64,000 nucleotides of DNA. Origin: Leptasterias polaris (lineage: Eukaryota > Echinodermata > Asteroidea > Forcipulatida > Asteriidae). The DNA lies in assembly GCA_037783415.1 (NCBI GenBank), contig JAZGTN010000029.1, forward strand, positions 1,488,001 through 1,552,000, read 5' to 3'. Of the stretch, positions 46,263 to 58,059 are shown piece after piece (positions within the stretch are counted from its first letter, which is position 1; every line of letters begins with the position of its first letter). The translations under genes and the position numbers were made by a program. The notes beneath the pieces were generated by a model. The model saw only the letters and a program-made list of their open reading frames with translations. It searched no databases and was not told where the DNA came from.

Positions 46263-47329
46263 TGGCGCGTGGCGTTCGCGCGATTTTAGTAAAAAATAAG
46301 ACAAACATTAATGTGACGCGCTCTAAACTAATTAATTTAATGGCAGAATCTTTGTAAGGTGTGTTATAATACCCGCTCTACCAGAGTACCAGTCTCCGTT
46401 TGCCTTTTTGTTTATCTTTTTCCCATTTTTTCCATTTTATTTTTAACCCTTTCCACACACCACTTGCACTAACATAATATAATAGGCCTATTAATCACAA
46501 CATTGTTTCCACTTTGTAAGTTTCAAGACAAATATTTTGCTAGCATGGAATTAATCAGGCTAATATTTACTTCCGAAATTACCATGACTGATCGAATTCG
46601 CCTAATATGAACAAAAAGGGGGACACCGGTGTGTCCGCGGTATTTTTAGCAGACTATTTTAGTGTCGAGCAGGTGTTACATTTCTTGTCGAGTATAATTA
46701 TAGGCCCTGTCCGTGTTATTTCGTGTACATGCTTAGACATGAGAGATAAATGTTACTGAAGTTCTTCTTAAATTGTTTAATTTAAAATAAAGTATCGCGT
46801 TCGTCAACTCGGGGACAATAAAATGGTATCAACAAGCAAAGATAGAGACATTTGGAGACATCATGCTGAGGTCTTTATCCTACAGTGGATCGACAATATT
46901 GTTGAGAAATCTAAATCGAAATCAATCTAGTTCGTCATTATAAAGGGCTCATTTGGTTTCGGTGTTTGGGGTAATGAATGGTGGCCCTAAAGAGACATCG
47001 CAAACCGTAAATATGCGATGGACCTTCAGGCCGGCCACCGTAGTTACATATAGGGGTGAGTGGCTTCAAAAAGGCCTCATACTTTAAACACAACTAATTG
47101 TAGCTCATACACAAAATATATAGTGTGAGTTATTTCCAGCGGTTTATATGCAAACTAGTGTATGAAATCACGTTCTGAAAATCGAATTAATACACTCTAC
47201 TCAGACTTCCCTTACTATAGGAATCTTATTAAAGTTAATAATGGTCATTTGTCTGCCTTAGGCAGAAAATGTTTTCAAATGAAACCGTAAGCCTTGTTTC
47301 ATCTATTAGTTTACTGTTAGCTATCCGCG

Positions 47330-47335
47330 TTTATT
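47330..47335 (-). terminator. Possible poly(A) signal for the ITIM-type receptor
   Basis: AATAAA on the minus strand, about 705 bp past the stop codon. It is the nearest canonical hexamer I found, but the distance is long and no transcript supports it. Confidence 0.25.
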
Positions 47336-48039
47336 ACTCTCTCCAAACATGAATACAAATCTATATATCTGTTATAAAAAAATAGTCCATTGATTAAATA
47401 ATATATATCAGAAAAGCACTCAAGCATTTACTATTTAAATTCTGGAAGCGAAGTTCCCTTAAAGACACCCAGTTTGAAGGGGGGGGGTTAGTCCATGTTT
47501 TTAGGGAAGCCTTATCATCTTTCAATCTACATAGGTGACAATGAGAATACATTTTTAAGAAGTTAACGTCAACGACATTCATATGGAACTGGTTTTGTTC
47601 CGTTTCGAAAAAGAAAAAAGGTTGCAATGAGTTAATGCAGTTTTTGGGGTCGTTTTAGGTGTTTGTTTCTTTTAAGTTTCTATGTTCGGTTGTTTAGGCA
47701 CAGTAAGGAAAAGCAAACATACAACAAACACTTTGTCCTTTTGGAAACTGCAGCAAGCCCGCTATATCCAGGAAAGGTTAAGACAATTTCCTTATATATT
47801 TTCACCACTGTTTAACACTGTAGGCCCCTCAGTTTAAATGATATAGTTTAAAGTTAGATAACAAATCGCGTAGTTATCAAGTTTGTGTATCTTTCTGAAT
47901 AACAACGGAGTCAACAAAAAGTAAATCGCATTGCGAGTTCATAATTCATCAAAGAGTCTCTTTCTGCAGACGTCATCAACGTTCCCTCTTTTTCAACTTT
48001 CGTTCAGTAAAAGTTCGCTGCAAATAAGCGCGTTTCTTT

Positions 48040-49842
48040 TCAAAGTTGATCCACAACAGTCTTCGGGGGATACTTATTTCCACTTGCGCCACCAAGAAGT
48101 TTTTTGACACTACTGGCTTTAGAGTCTTTAACCGTCAACATTGCATAATCTACTTTGGTATACGGTAGCGTGCTAACCCTTGTTTTATTATTGTCACCAG
48201 CAGTGAGGTCGAGGTCTGCATACACGAGGTCGTTGGGAGGCTTCGGGGTCGGGGGAGGGGACATCTGCGGTGGGGGCCGTGGAGTGGGTGATACGGGTCG
48301 GGATGGGGGTCTATAGGGCGGCAACGGAGCTGGTGCTTTTACTGACCGGAGTGTCTCCGAGCGCGAGTCAGCGTGAGCTTCAGAACGGCTCTGCAGCTTG
48401 ATCGTCCCGCCGTTTGACAAGCCCAGTACGTCCACCTTCTCGTAGCTGTGCCGATTCTTCCGTGATTTGCTTTTCTTAGTGCCGAGGTTTCCCCTCAACT
48501 GTGAGTCAACTGGTGGAGCGGGCGCAAGCCCCTTCCGTACTTTATTCGGTTTGGCGTAAATCGGGCACTCGCCGATTCTCTTCAGTGTCGACACTGGAAG
48601 AACAGGGGGTCCCGGTGGGCGCTTTTTGCTCTTACATGTTGCTTCCGGACTGAATTGCCCACTGAGTTTTGTTCTAATGAACAAGACGGTGACTGCAACT
48701 AAAGCCAGTAATACCCCGATGGATGCAAGAACAGCCCCTGCAACCACACCTGCAGTGGCAGAGTGAGCCTGTGGCTTGAGTATAGTCGGCCCTGCATCTT
48801 CAAACGGATTGGTAGTCTCTTCCTCAATCTCTGGATACAACAAGCGCGGGTTGGACGGTCCGTTCGCTGCCGATGTGACCGGTGACGAGACCACGGAGAG
48901 CTTGGCAAAAGCTCGGCCTTTCAGTCCGGAGAGTACGGTCACCTCGCACGTGATGACGGCCCCGTCCTCCCATCTCCGGACGTCTGTGATTCTCAAGGTC
49001 TTGTTGTTGTTCAACAACTCATATCTCAGACCTCGGTTATCCTTATTCGTTACGTAGATATAATTCACCAGCCACCTGTACCCGGTGACCGCAGGAATAC
49101 CCTCGCCAGTGCAGTCGTAAGTGGCCGATGTCCCCGGCCGGACAATGTGTAATTCTGGGTGAACTGTTCCTGACGGGGGTTGGTTCAAGACGATGATCTC
49201 GCAAGTACGGGATGTAATCGCCAAGGCAGGGTGGAAATGAGCCACACACGTGTATTTAACCCCATTGTCAGCAGTTTTGACGGTCCTCTCTATGACGTTT
49301 CTTCGGTAGGCAACGCTTGAGATTGGCACACCTCTGCGGTACCAGACCAATTCAGCAGGCGGGTCACCTCCTTGCGACGTGCAAGATAATTCCGAGCTAG
49401 CACCTGGTACCTGTTGAGCTGAGTCCGGGTAAACGTCACAGAGCGGGTAACCGGGTTCCGGGGTTGACGCCACCGTGAGGAAAGCCGAGCGGAAGGCCTC
49501 CCCGTACATGCACCGATACTCGCCCGTGTCGCTCGCACGAATGTCTTCAATCCTCAAAGAATACTCATTGTACAGATTGTGTGTCCCAACAATCGAGTAC
49601 CGGTTCTCCTCATCGGGAACCACAATGTTTCCATATTTGCTCAATACCCTGTTCGAGTCCACATGCAGCCATTTTACGGTCTCCTGCTCGTTGGCCTGCG
49701 GTTCTACGATGCATCGGAACACTGCGGTTTTACCGGAGAGTAGCACCAAGTCCTCGGGGCTGTGGCGAAATATGACGGCGGAGACGGTGACCAAAGCCTG
49801 TAGTAACGTGAACAGGAGTTGAGTTCGCTCCATACCTGTCAT
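48040..49842 (-). CDS. Intronless three-Ig-domain membrane receptor with ITIM-like tail
   Basis: 600 residues. Signal peptide about 1-22; V-like Ig 23-125 (Cys44-Cys111, Trp58, DTGEYRC); Ig2 about 133-217 (Cys154-Cys199, extra pair Cys135/Cys214); Ig3 about 222-318 (Cys244-Cys299); acidic stalk; membrane helix about 364-389; 211-residue cytoplasmic tail. The tail has many PxxP motifs and, near the end, LVYADL (Tyr541), LPYTKV (Tyr561) and VDYAML (Tyr566), each fitting [ILVS]xYxx[LV]. Such motifs recruit SH2 phosphatases in vertebrate receptors; that role here is inferred. Start chosen because GCCACC precedes this ATG (strong Kozak); a second Met lies at residue 4. Ig2 recalls C2-type domains of nephrin/Kirrel-like proteins. 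No intron interrupts the frame, unusual for a multi-Ig gene. The orthologue is not recognised. The paralogous receptor gene lies 5.7 kb upstream on the same strand. Confidence 0.9.
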   Translation of the reverse strand: MTGMERTQLLFTLLQALVTVSAVIFRHSPEDLVLLSGKTAVFRCIVEPQANEQETVKWLHVDSNRVLSKYGNIVVPDEENRYSIVGTHNLYNEYSLRIEDIRASDTGEYRCMYGEAFRSAFLTVASTPEPGYPLCDVYPDSAQQVPGASSELSCTSQGGDPPAELVWYRRGVPISSVAYRRNVIERTVKTADNGVKYTCVAHFHPALAITSRTCEIIVLNQPPSGTVHPELHIVRPGTSATYDCTGEGIPAVTGYRWLVNYIYVTNKDNRGLRYELLNNNKTLRITDVRRWEDGAVITCEVTVLSGLKGRAFAKLSVVSSPVTSAANGPSNPRLLYPEIEEETTNPFEDAGPTILKPQAHSATAGVVAGAVLASIGVLLALVAVTVLFIRTKLSGQFSPEATCKSKKRPPGPPVLPVSTLKRIGECPIYAKPNKVRKGLAPAPPVDSQLRGNLGTKKSKSRKNRHSYEKVDVLGLSNGGTIKLQSRSEAHADSRSETLRSVKAPAPLPPYRPPSRPVSPTPRPPPQMSPPPTPKPPNDLVYADLDLTAGDNNKTRVSTLPYTKVDYAMLTVKDSKASSVKKLLGGASGNKYPPKTVVDQL

Positions 49843-51639
49843 GGTGGCGAGATAAAGCGTATTAGAGCCGCCAAGAGATACGCTGTTAATATGACAGCGG
49901 TGACCGGTTCGTGGGACGAGTGCGACTGACTATAAAGCGTGCACATCATAACTGCTGCAGGGGTGTTATTACGAGAAGATGCACGGCACTCGCGTCCGCA
50001 GGTCGTTCTGAGTGAGCTCAACTATTTCTACAAAACCGGTAGCTGTTTGATGATTATGATGATGGCGCACTTTCGAAACCTCGTGACCGTATTGTTCACC
50101 CAAAACAGCTTGTCTATAGACTGACGTCATAGCTTGTCATATCCTCGCAATGGGAGAAGGGAGTATGCATTAAGGCCGGTAGATTAAAATGGGGGCAGCT
50201 CAGACTGTAGGCTCCAAAAAGATAAGAGATTCAGTTGACATGAAAATTCCTTGTTCTAATCCAGCCCATATAAATGCTTGGCCGGTATGATAGGTCAAAG
50301 TATACGTCTGTATAATCCTGCTCTTAGAACTCAAGAAACGTTGCCATGGTGTTGCCCCACAATTTGGAAGGTCATGACGTAGTGGTTTAAAAAGCCATTA
50401 TAATATGTATTTTGAATTTACAACATTTTGAACCCAACAAAAAACCTTGCAATGTGTGACTTCATACATCTGTATGCTTAGTCACAGCATGGTCTAGATA
50501 TTGCATTATTTATAAGAACATGACAATAATATTGAACGATTGTTTACTGTTCTCTATCGGTGATTTCACTGAGCAACCAACACCCTGAAGCCACCCCCCC
50601 CCCCCCAAAATATAATAAAAAATAAAATAAAATTTAATTTTAAAAAATGTATGACGAAGTTAACTTTATACGGAGGTTATAGCTTGGGCGGCCTATTTGG
50701 GTGTCGCAAAATTTATAATTGCGCCGGCACAAAGGCTGCAATATGAAAGCATTTATTTATCAGTTTCATTTCTTATTTCATTCTTGTATGGGTCCTTTTT
50801 TCTTTTGGTAATCGAATTTCAGCGCGTGATATGGGTAGCTTGATAGCATTATTGCATTGCCTTTTTCTGCTGTAAGGCGGCCCATTTTCATTTGGGTGGA
50901 CACGCGGCTGTTGTGACGTAGCAAAAGAAAGGTTATAGTAACTTTGACAAAATGCTGCCCTCTATTGACATCTAGAAATATAAATAATAAGATAAACAGT
51001 CAACACAAGTAATTTCTTTTCTTTTTGTACAAACACTCTTCGGAGTTGTGATTTAAAGGCTCGTCTAGACTACAAACAACATCAATTATACGTTACAAAA
51101 TATTAATTATTTTTAAATTGGAAAGCACGCGTTTCCTTGTAAAAACAGACGCCATTATATTCTTGCGCAGTCTATTCTAAGAACCGGTCAGTCAATGTCC
51201 TATTATTATTATCTTACCCTCCCACAATTTCCCCAAACCCCAGCCTCTGCTTCCTGGGTGAAATCTTCTCAATAATTCACTTTGTGATAAGGAGTTCAAG
51301 TTGTTAGATTATCCCGGATCATTGTTGTTATTTATAAACTATCCACGTCCCTCTTGTGAAATACCAGGTGTTCAATAAGTCTGGCTCACCTGGTGGATAT
51401 CCTTTGATGGTAAAGATACTGTCTGGAAATAGTCTGGAATAAGGTATTGACGTATTCGAGAACAGTGAGACAAATTACCTGTTACCTGTTGGAGTTTACG
51501 ATTTAGTTTTATGTTATTCCTCATTGAAACCCGAATTCCCAGTTCTAGATTCTCTCAATTATGGTTCTCAGCACAGTGGTCGTGTAAACCCTACGACCCA
51601 CGCCCTCAGTTTCCAACATTTCAACTTTAGTACAATGGT

Positions 51640-52115
51640 GTGGCCGAGTATATGTACTCGAATAGGAATACTTGAGCCATCAAGTATCCGAGTACCGACT
51701 AATCTGGTATCCAAGTACCAAGTCCCGACATCCAACTGCTGTGTGTACAAGGGTGGCCGAATACTAGTACTCGATTAGGAACACGTGGGCAATCAAGTAT
51801 CCGACTCTACTGAGTATCCAGGTATCCGAGTACCAAGTCCAACAGCCGAGTACCAAGTATACTGCCAAATAAAAGGGTGGCCCAGTATACGAATAATTGG
51901 GCTGTCAAATATCCGAGTAAGTTAGTGTTCTGGTAACTGAGCACCAAGTCCAACAGCCAAGCAATGCCGAGTACAACTACAAGGGTGGCCCAGTTGCACT
52001 CGAGTACGAATACTTGGGCCATCAAATATCCGAGTACCAGGTATTCTGGTAACCGAGTACCAAGTCCAACAGCCAAGCAATGCCGAGTACAAAGTTGGCC
52101 GAGTCAACGTACACC
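51640..52115 (+). repeat. Minisatellite with about 105-130 bp units, four copies
   Basis: Each unit begins GGTGGCCxAGTA and contains GGAATACTTGGGCCATCAA, TATCCGAGTACC and AAGTCCAACAGCC. Open frames across it arise from the repeats. Confidence 0.85.
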
Positions 52116-52837
52116 GATAGTTTTTAGTCAAGAAACTGCCATTGTGTTCCTGTATAACTGTGACCCTTTGTGAACATTTCTCGACCTTTTAGAATTGTGA
52201 ATTACTTATTGTCTCGAATTCTCTAGTTTTCTACTTTCAATGTTGGATTATATTCATTTAAATTTAGTGAATAAACATTGAAGACGAATTTTGATTGAAA
52301 GTCGTTATAAATATCACTCCACAGCCAATTCTTAGATTTAAGCCACTGGGTCCTATTTAAAAGGGCTGCTTAAGCAGAAAATGTTACTCCTGCTTAGCAA
52401 AAATTAGCAGGAAACCAGTCATCAAACACGGTACATGTGACATGGTGTTTTGGCTGGTTATCGGCCAAATTAACAATCCATCATGTAGGGTGGGGTTATA
52501 ACTTATAAGGGTAAGGCGCCATTATGTAAAACGGAGAAACGAATGAACGAGGCAGAAATTCTTTCTAATTTAGGTCATAAAGAGGACAAGTTGTCTGTTA
52601 ATATCACGAGGTTATTTGTCACTGATGAGTTCATCATTGGTAAAAACCAAATAAAACAACAAAACAAAAGTGAGTTAAATTTTTAGGTGGGCTACTTTTT
52701 GTTTTTGGATGATACAGTCGGTTTCTCCCCCCGTTTTTAAACAGCTTCACCGAATCTGAAACATTTTCTGATGTGTTTAGTGAAATAAGACAGCACAGTG
52801 AAATTATCCTACTCTTAACAGTTCCCAAAATGTTTAG

Positions 52838-52994
52838 AACTTAAACACAAAGTATACCTTTGGTTTTTGTTTTGTATGCTATAAATAAATGTAGATATGA
52901 ACAATAACACTAACCTGTGAACATTTTATTTCAAAAGGTTTTACGGTCGTTAATTTGTTTGGGAGTAATTACCAAATGCATACCCTCCCTGTTA
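52838..52994. mobile_element. Inverted-repeat element fragment
   Basis: AAAGTATACCTTTGGTTTTTG to AGTAATTACCAAATGCATAC then CCTCCC; short internally deleted relative of 61553-61935. Confidence 0.6.
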
Positions 52995-55314
52995 AGAACT
53001 GCAGATAGCTGGGGAGAAGGGTGGAGGTATACAGGATTCTAAAATGAAGGTACCTTGGGGGAATGGAAGGATATAGAACATCTATCTATATAAGCCATTG
53101 AGCTATTTCAGTCAAATTTTAAAGTCAGTAGTATCGCGGTTGAGAAGGTAATGGTATTTTGGGCTTATTTCAGTCCTCGATTCTTTATCGCGCATCAACA
53201 AGTTATAGGTTATTTACTGCCGCTGGTCAGTAACGAGATATCAGTACGTTAACCCCTTTTAAAAGGAATTTCTAATTTGTTACCTGTTCCCTAACATTAC
53301 CCCCCTCCCCCACCCCACCACCAAAACTCTCGCTACCCTTAAACCCAACTTCTTTGCCCCACATTTTCACGGTTTTTCACACGTTGGTCCAGCGCCCCAT
53401 AACACCCCCCCCCCCCCCCGACCACCACCACCATGTTCTCCACCTCCCCTATACCTCTCTCCTTCGCCATACTATAATCCTAAAACGAAACATTGCGTGA
53501 GTTAGTAAGAAGATTGGAATTTCTGCTCCCTTCCTCCCAATTTCCGGACCCCCATAATTAGTTTTCCCCGGCCCCCAAAATTGCTCAACAGATGACCTTG
53601 ATCTTAAAAACTGAAGCACAGACAAACTCTTATCGCTCTTTTCAATTGAAAGTTTCCTTCCCCTGTCAAACATACAAATTACATACCCTGGATTATTGTT
53701 CAGAGCGATTACTGCAAACCGCTTCTCAAGTAATCGATTAGTCAAACCAACAGCGTGTAAAACAATTATTCACTTTGGACTGCTATTTTCGAAGATTAGA
53801 GATCGTTGGCATTGATACCGATACGTTCGTATAAATTGGAAGTGCTTCTTAAGTAGTCGATCAGACGAACCGCGACTAATCATTATAGTAATCGCTTTCA
53901 ATTAGTTGACCATTTCTAAGGAATCGTTGCTAATAGACCCCTTGCATATGACATCACAAGCTTAAACAGCGCCCCCCCCCCCTACTGAGGTCAAGAGAAG
54001 ACCTATCATTGGGCAGCTGGAAATGTGAGCTGTGGTAACCGTAGTACCACTAGGGTTCTAACTCCAACTCCACTGTCGTTTTAATTCCTTTTTCTGTTGT
54101 CGTTGTTGTACGATGTACTATTTTTAGTAGATGCCCTTTGTTTTTATAGGGTTCACTTTTTAACTTTTTATTATATGCCTACTCTTTTTTACTGTTCCGT
54201 TTACCCCTTGTTATCTTTTTGTAAACTATTTGTGTGTTTTTATGTAAAAGGCCAAAGTAATTTCCCTTGCAGGGACAATAACAGTTTTATTGTATTGTAT
54301 TGTATTGTATTGAAAGTTGTGCGTGGTGCTTACGCGCTTGCAGGTTTCCATTGGAGGGGGGGGGGGGACTGCCCTCGAAAAGACAGCACCCCAAGTTACT
54401 CCAGAGTGGTGGCATCGCCCACAAACACCTCGTAAATAATTGCTGGTCATCGCAAACATAAAAAGAAAAGAAAACTAACCAATTAAACACCTGATTGAGG
54501 TAACCAAGGTGAAAGCGGCCACGGTTATCCATACATCCCGAAGTGTTGCCATGGCAATTACGTCACCCTTCCTTCCATTAGACAAGCCACAGTGATTATA
54601 CCAAGTTCCTGTGACGTTTGTCATTGCTAGCTAAACCAAACAGTGATACTCACAACCTCGACGCAAAGAAAACATACTCTGTATTAAAATGCACTGAACT
54701 TTTGAACACAAAATGTAGTCTCCACAAAGGAAATGTATTTATAAGCGTTAGTACAAGTTCATTGGTTAGTCATCATTTTAAATAATAGTTAATTTAAACA
54801 GTCTGCCATCGCTGTCTTGTTTTATCCTGTTCCTTCAGGAGAAGGGACCAAACATGGGGGGTAAACCGTTTGGTATAATATTGTATGATTTACCTATTGC
54901 ACGGTGTACGAGTAATCGTCACAATGGACGACCAAAGTGACCCCCAACCATGTCCCTTTAGGCTCCGAAATAAAACGGTGCAATTACAGAACTATGATTA
55001 AATAGTACTTTATGTTATTACAACGAACTTTGTTCCTGAGACCATCAAAACTATATATTGATGCAAAATGTAAAGCTAGAAGTTAGCCCGTAGCCCGGCA
55101 TTGTACCCCTCAGCCCTTATGATCCCCAGGCCATCAAGTATGTGGTACACTATTAAATTGATTTCAATTACGCTGAGAATAGTTTAGATTTTGCCCCCGA
55201 ATCCACTGAGAGAATACAAAGGAATCATAAACTATCACCAGGAATAATTATTTCAAACCAAACACATAGTTTCAAATGGCTGGACTTCTCTAAAAGACAA
55301 GTCTTAAACAACGT

Positions 55315-55320
55315 TTTAAT
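55315..55320 (-). terminator. Possible poly(A) signal for the ITAM-type receptor
   Basis: ATTAAA on the minus strand about 200 bp past the stop codon, a common variant poly(A) hexamer at a plausible distance. Chance occurrence is possible in this AT-rich stretch. Confidence 0.3.
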
Positions 55321-55366
55321 TTGTAAAAAGCTCAACTGTTTTGTTCTCGAACTTAACACAACTGTC

Positions 55367-55506
55367 GGCCCGATTTCAAAGCTAAGATTGATCCCAATAC
55401 AATATTAATTGCTTTGCCGCGTGACGTCACAATAAAAATCAATATGATGATAATTATTCTCAACTTATCTTAAGATTAATCTTCTAGCTTTGTGAAATCG
55501 ACCCCC
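55367..55506. mobile_element. Short MITE (family E), copy 3
   Basis: GGCCCGATTTCAAAGCTAAG to CTTTGTGAAATCGACCCC; ends about 15 bp past the stop of the ITAM-type receptor gene, so it probably lies in its 3'UTR and overlaps its immediate 3' flank. Confidence 0.75.
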
Positions 55507-55520
55507 AATGGATTATCATT

Positions 55521-57125
55521 TTACATAATTTCTAAATAGTCTGGATTGGTGATATTCATCTGGACTGGCCTGACGTTGTTTAGAGTGTCCACTGTGTATG
55601 GAATTTCATACTCCCAACACATATCGTTGTCAGCGGCGGCAGCCAGATTGAGTCTCAGTGCAGTAGGAGGACTTCGGCAGATAGACTGGTAATCGCCCGT
55701 CGAACCCTTCGCTCTCTGCAGTGCCGTGTAGTCACCGTCTGATGATAACTGAGTAGGAGTATCGATTCTTTGACGGTTTCGATTATCCGGAGTCTTAACC
55801 CCTCTCATATGCTTTGGCCTAACGTCTGGGGTCGGTTCTGGATTCGACTCCGGGTTATTCGAATTTGCGTTTCTCCGCTTGGTTTTAGAGTGTCTCCTGT
55901 AGATGAACGCGATTAGAATGACGGCAAGGGCAGCGATGGCGACACCGGCAACGAAACTCGCGATGATAAGGTACACCTTGACCGCTGGTGCTGTGTCTGA
56001 TGGGATATCTTCATCTTCGGTCGTAGTGTCATACGACACTGATGAGAAATCGGTGGTCGATGGTCGTCGGATGCCCTCGACTTGCAGAGAAGTCGTAGCC
56101 TGTCCAGTCCGTTCATTTGCGGTGGTGAGCTGGCAGACAATTTCAGCACCGTCGTCCGCTGCTTCGACCAGACCGACAGTCAGGCTCTTTTTGTCGTTAG
56201 ACGCACTAAACCGTCGCGGAAGATCGCTCTCACTTGGTACCTTGCTCCCTTTGAAGAACCACTGCCAGACAGCATCTTCGCCAGGAGAAATACCCTCTGC
56301 CTCACAGCTTAGTGTGATGCCTCCTCGCAGGGAGACCAAGGGTCGCACGGGCATGATCCGCATAACGTGAGGTTGGCGAGCGGGGACGAGTGAGCACGAC
56401 CGCGGGGCGTCCAGGGCGGGACTCTCCGCGTAGCACGTGAATTCAACGTCGAGATCGGACTCTTCGATGACGATGTCGATTATGTTTGAGTATGTTGTCC
56501 GTCCCGTAAGGCGGCTACCCGGTCGCTTCCATCTCAAAGAGGCCGGTGGGAGTCCACCGCTAGATAAACACACCAGGCGTGCTGTGTCACCAACCGAGAA
56601 AACGGGAGGGGGAGACGTGGAAAAGGATCTAGATGGAGTGTCGCTAGCTGTCATCACCACGCAGCTCGGTGAGGTGATGGACGGGGGCACCACCACCAAA
56701 AGCTCCGCTCCGAGTGAGGTGATATTCCAGGAAGGTCCACTCTCGAACCCGCAGTGGTACATCCCAGAGTCCTCCTGGTCCACCCTTGTTATCCTCAGGT
56801 CGTAGTCACCGTCCTGGTGATTCCCCGTGATCTCGTAACTCCTCGCTGCAGGCCGAGTATTGGGCTCGATGCGATCGTCCTCGCTGATCGCGGTGAATAC
56901 GTTGTTTGAGACCCGGTACCACTTGAGCGACTCTCTGTTCATCATCATGCCATAGTCAATAGTGCAGCTCATGACGGCCGTGTCGCCCTCTTTAGTCACG
57001 GTGTCCTCTGGACCACGGGTAAGCCTAGTCACCATCATCGTCACTACCCCGTCACTGAAGACAACAACCATCACCACCAGGACGGTGACGCTCAAGTTAA
57101 TATTTCTCCAACAACTAATGCCCAT
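55521..57125 (-). CDS. Intronless three-Ig-domain membrane receptor with ITAM-like tail
   Basis: 534 residues. Hydrophobic leader about 1-28; V-like Ig (Cys54-Cys125, Trp69, DSGMYHC); Ig2 (Cys186-Cys231 with extra Cys155/Cys244, the same arrangement as the neighbouring receptor); Ig3 (Cys274-Cys331); acidic stalk; membrane helix about 384-408 followed by basic RRHSKTKRR; 125-residue tail. The tail contains DYTAL (Tyr466) and DYQSI (Tyr479), i.e. YxxL-x9-YxxI, within the loose ITAM spacing, plus YEIP (Tyr506) and NPDYLEI (Tyr530), an NPxY PTB/SH2-type motif. These suggest coupling to tyrosine kinases (inference). Start context has A at -3 and G at +4. Cell-surface location follows from signal and membrane segments. 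The family is not recognised beyond Ig superfamily. Confidence 0.9.
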   Translation of the reverse strand: MGISCWRNINLSVTVLVVMVVVFSDGVVTMMVTRLTRGPEDTVTKEGDTAVMSCTIDYGMMMNRESLKWYRVSNNVFTAISEDDRIEPNTRPAARSYEITGNHQDGDYDLRITRVDQEDSGMYHCGFESGPSWNITSLGAELLVVVPPSITSPSCVVMTASDTPSRSFSTSPPPVFSVGDTARLVCLSSGGLPPASLRWKRPGSRLTGRTTYSNIIDIVIEESDLDVEFTCYAESPALDAPRSCSLVPARQPHVMRIMPVRPLVSLRGGITLSCEAEGISPGEDAVWQWFFKGSKVPSESDLPRRFSASNDKKSLTVGLVEAADDGAEIVCQLTTANERTGQATTSLQVEGIRRPSTTDFSSVSYDTTTEDEDIPSDTAPAVKVYLIIASFVAGVAIAALAVILIAFIYRRHSKTKRRNANSNNPESNPEPTPDVRPKHMRGVKTPDNRNRQRIDTPTQLSSDGDYTALQRAKGSTGDYQSICRSPPTALRLNLAAAADNDMCWEYEIPYTVDTLNNVRPVQMNITNPDYLEIM

Positions 57126-58059
57126 ATTATTTCATTTATATACACAAGAAAAACTTGACTAAACTATCAACAGAGATTATCTGCAACTTGAAGGAAAGTG
57201 TACATCTCCTCTGTACTTTGTCACTTCTTGTTATGAAAGCGTATAGTTGATTGTTGTTCTTTGGTCTTTATAGCAAACATCCCACGGGAAAGATAAAACT
57301 GCCTTATCACTGTCTCGCCATCCGGGGTTAGCCATTGCACTCCCTGAACTGGCGTATTATATCCCGTGATTCAATCACAAACATCAAAATAGATATCAGA
57401 GTACCGGAAACGCCTAGGTCGATAATTTTTCATGACAATGATGTGCAATGTTATTATGATACACAAAAAACAAACACTGCAGGACTTCTCTTTGTTCTCT
57501 CTCATTGTTTGGACTTCGTTCATTTATTATTATTTTTTAGAGTCAGTATCAGAATGAAGGTATAGTTTTAGGCTTTGATAGGCACATTTATAGTAAAAAT
57601 AAGGGCATGTCAAAGGTGAAGGGTCTTGTATCTCGAAGTCAGACCCACTTTGAAGGTCTGGAGTGCTTAATCAAAGGAAAAGTACACGGAACAGCTTCGT
57701 GTTTGTTCACAAACACCTAATGTCTGGTTACGTGTTTTTTTTTTTTTAGTTTTATTTTAAGGGACCTCTCGGTTGGTTGTATGCACGAAAGCGAAGCGGA
57801 AACGTCCCCACTCTGTCGATTCACCCGTATCCCTTTTGTTACGAATTGAATAGGTAGACGTCCCCACGAGACACAACAATGACTGTCGAGCTCGAGCAAG
57901 AATGGTGGCCTGATGTCATAAAACCTGTAAGCAGACGTTTTCTGCTTACGGAGTTGCCATAAGCAGAATTGTTTATAAAGACAGCAAGGCAAAAGGCACG
58001 CTGCCCTTTCCGGCGGTTTCTGTAGGCAGATGAGTTACGCACAGTGTTGTAACCAAGTC

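Larger units (their letters stand above)
38951..48039. other. Intergenic region after the myosin
   Basis: No gene found. The start must contain the myosin 3'UTR, but no poly(A) signal lies close to the stop; AATAAA at 40927-40932 is the first I noted. It also holds a SINE, MITEs, tandem repeats and G runs. Confidence 0.6.
49843..55520. other. Region between the two Ig receptor genes
   Basis: No further gene seen. It should hold the promoter of the 48040-49842 gene. Contents: a C13 run near 50597, a minisatellite (51640-52110), an element fragment related to families A/B (52838-52994), an ATTGT pentamer run near 54285 and a family E MITE (55367-55506). Confidence 0.6.

Noticed and set aside
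55903..56805. Open frames antisense to the ITAM-type receptor (155 and 122 codons)
   Set aside because: Shadows of the real coding strand; the Ig frame has clear domain structure.
57136..57150. TATA box for the ITAM-type receptor
   Set aside because: TATATAAAT lies only about 15 bp before the ATG, which would place transcription start inside the reading frame.
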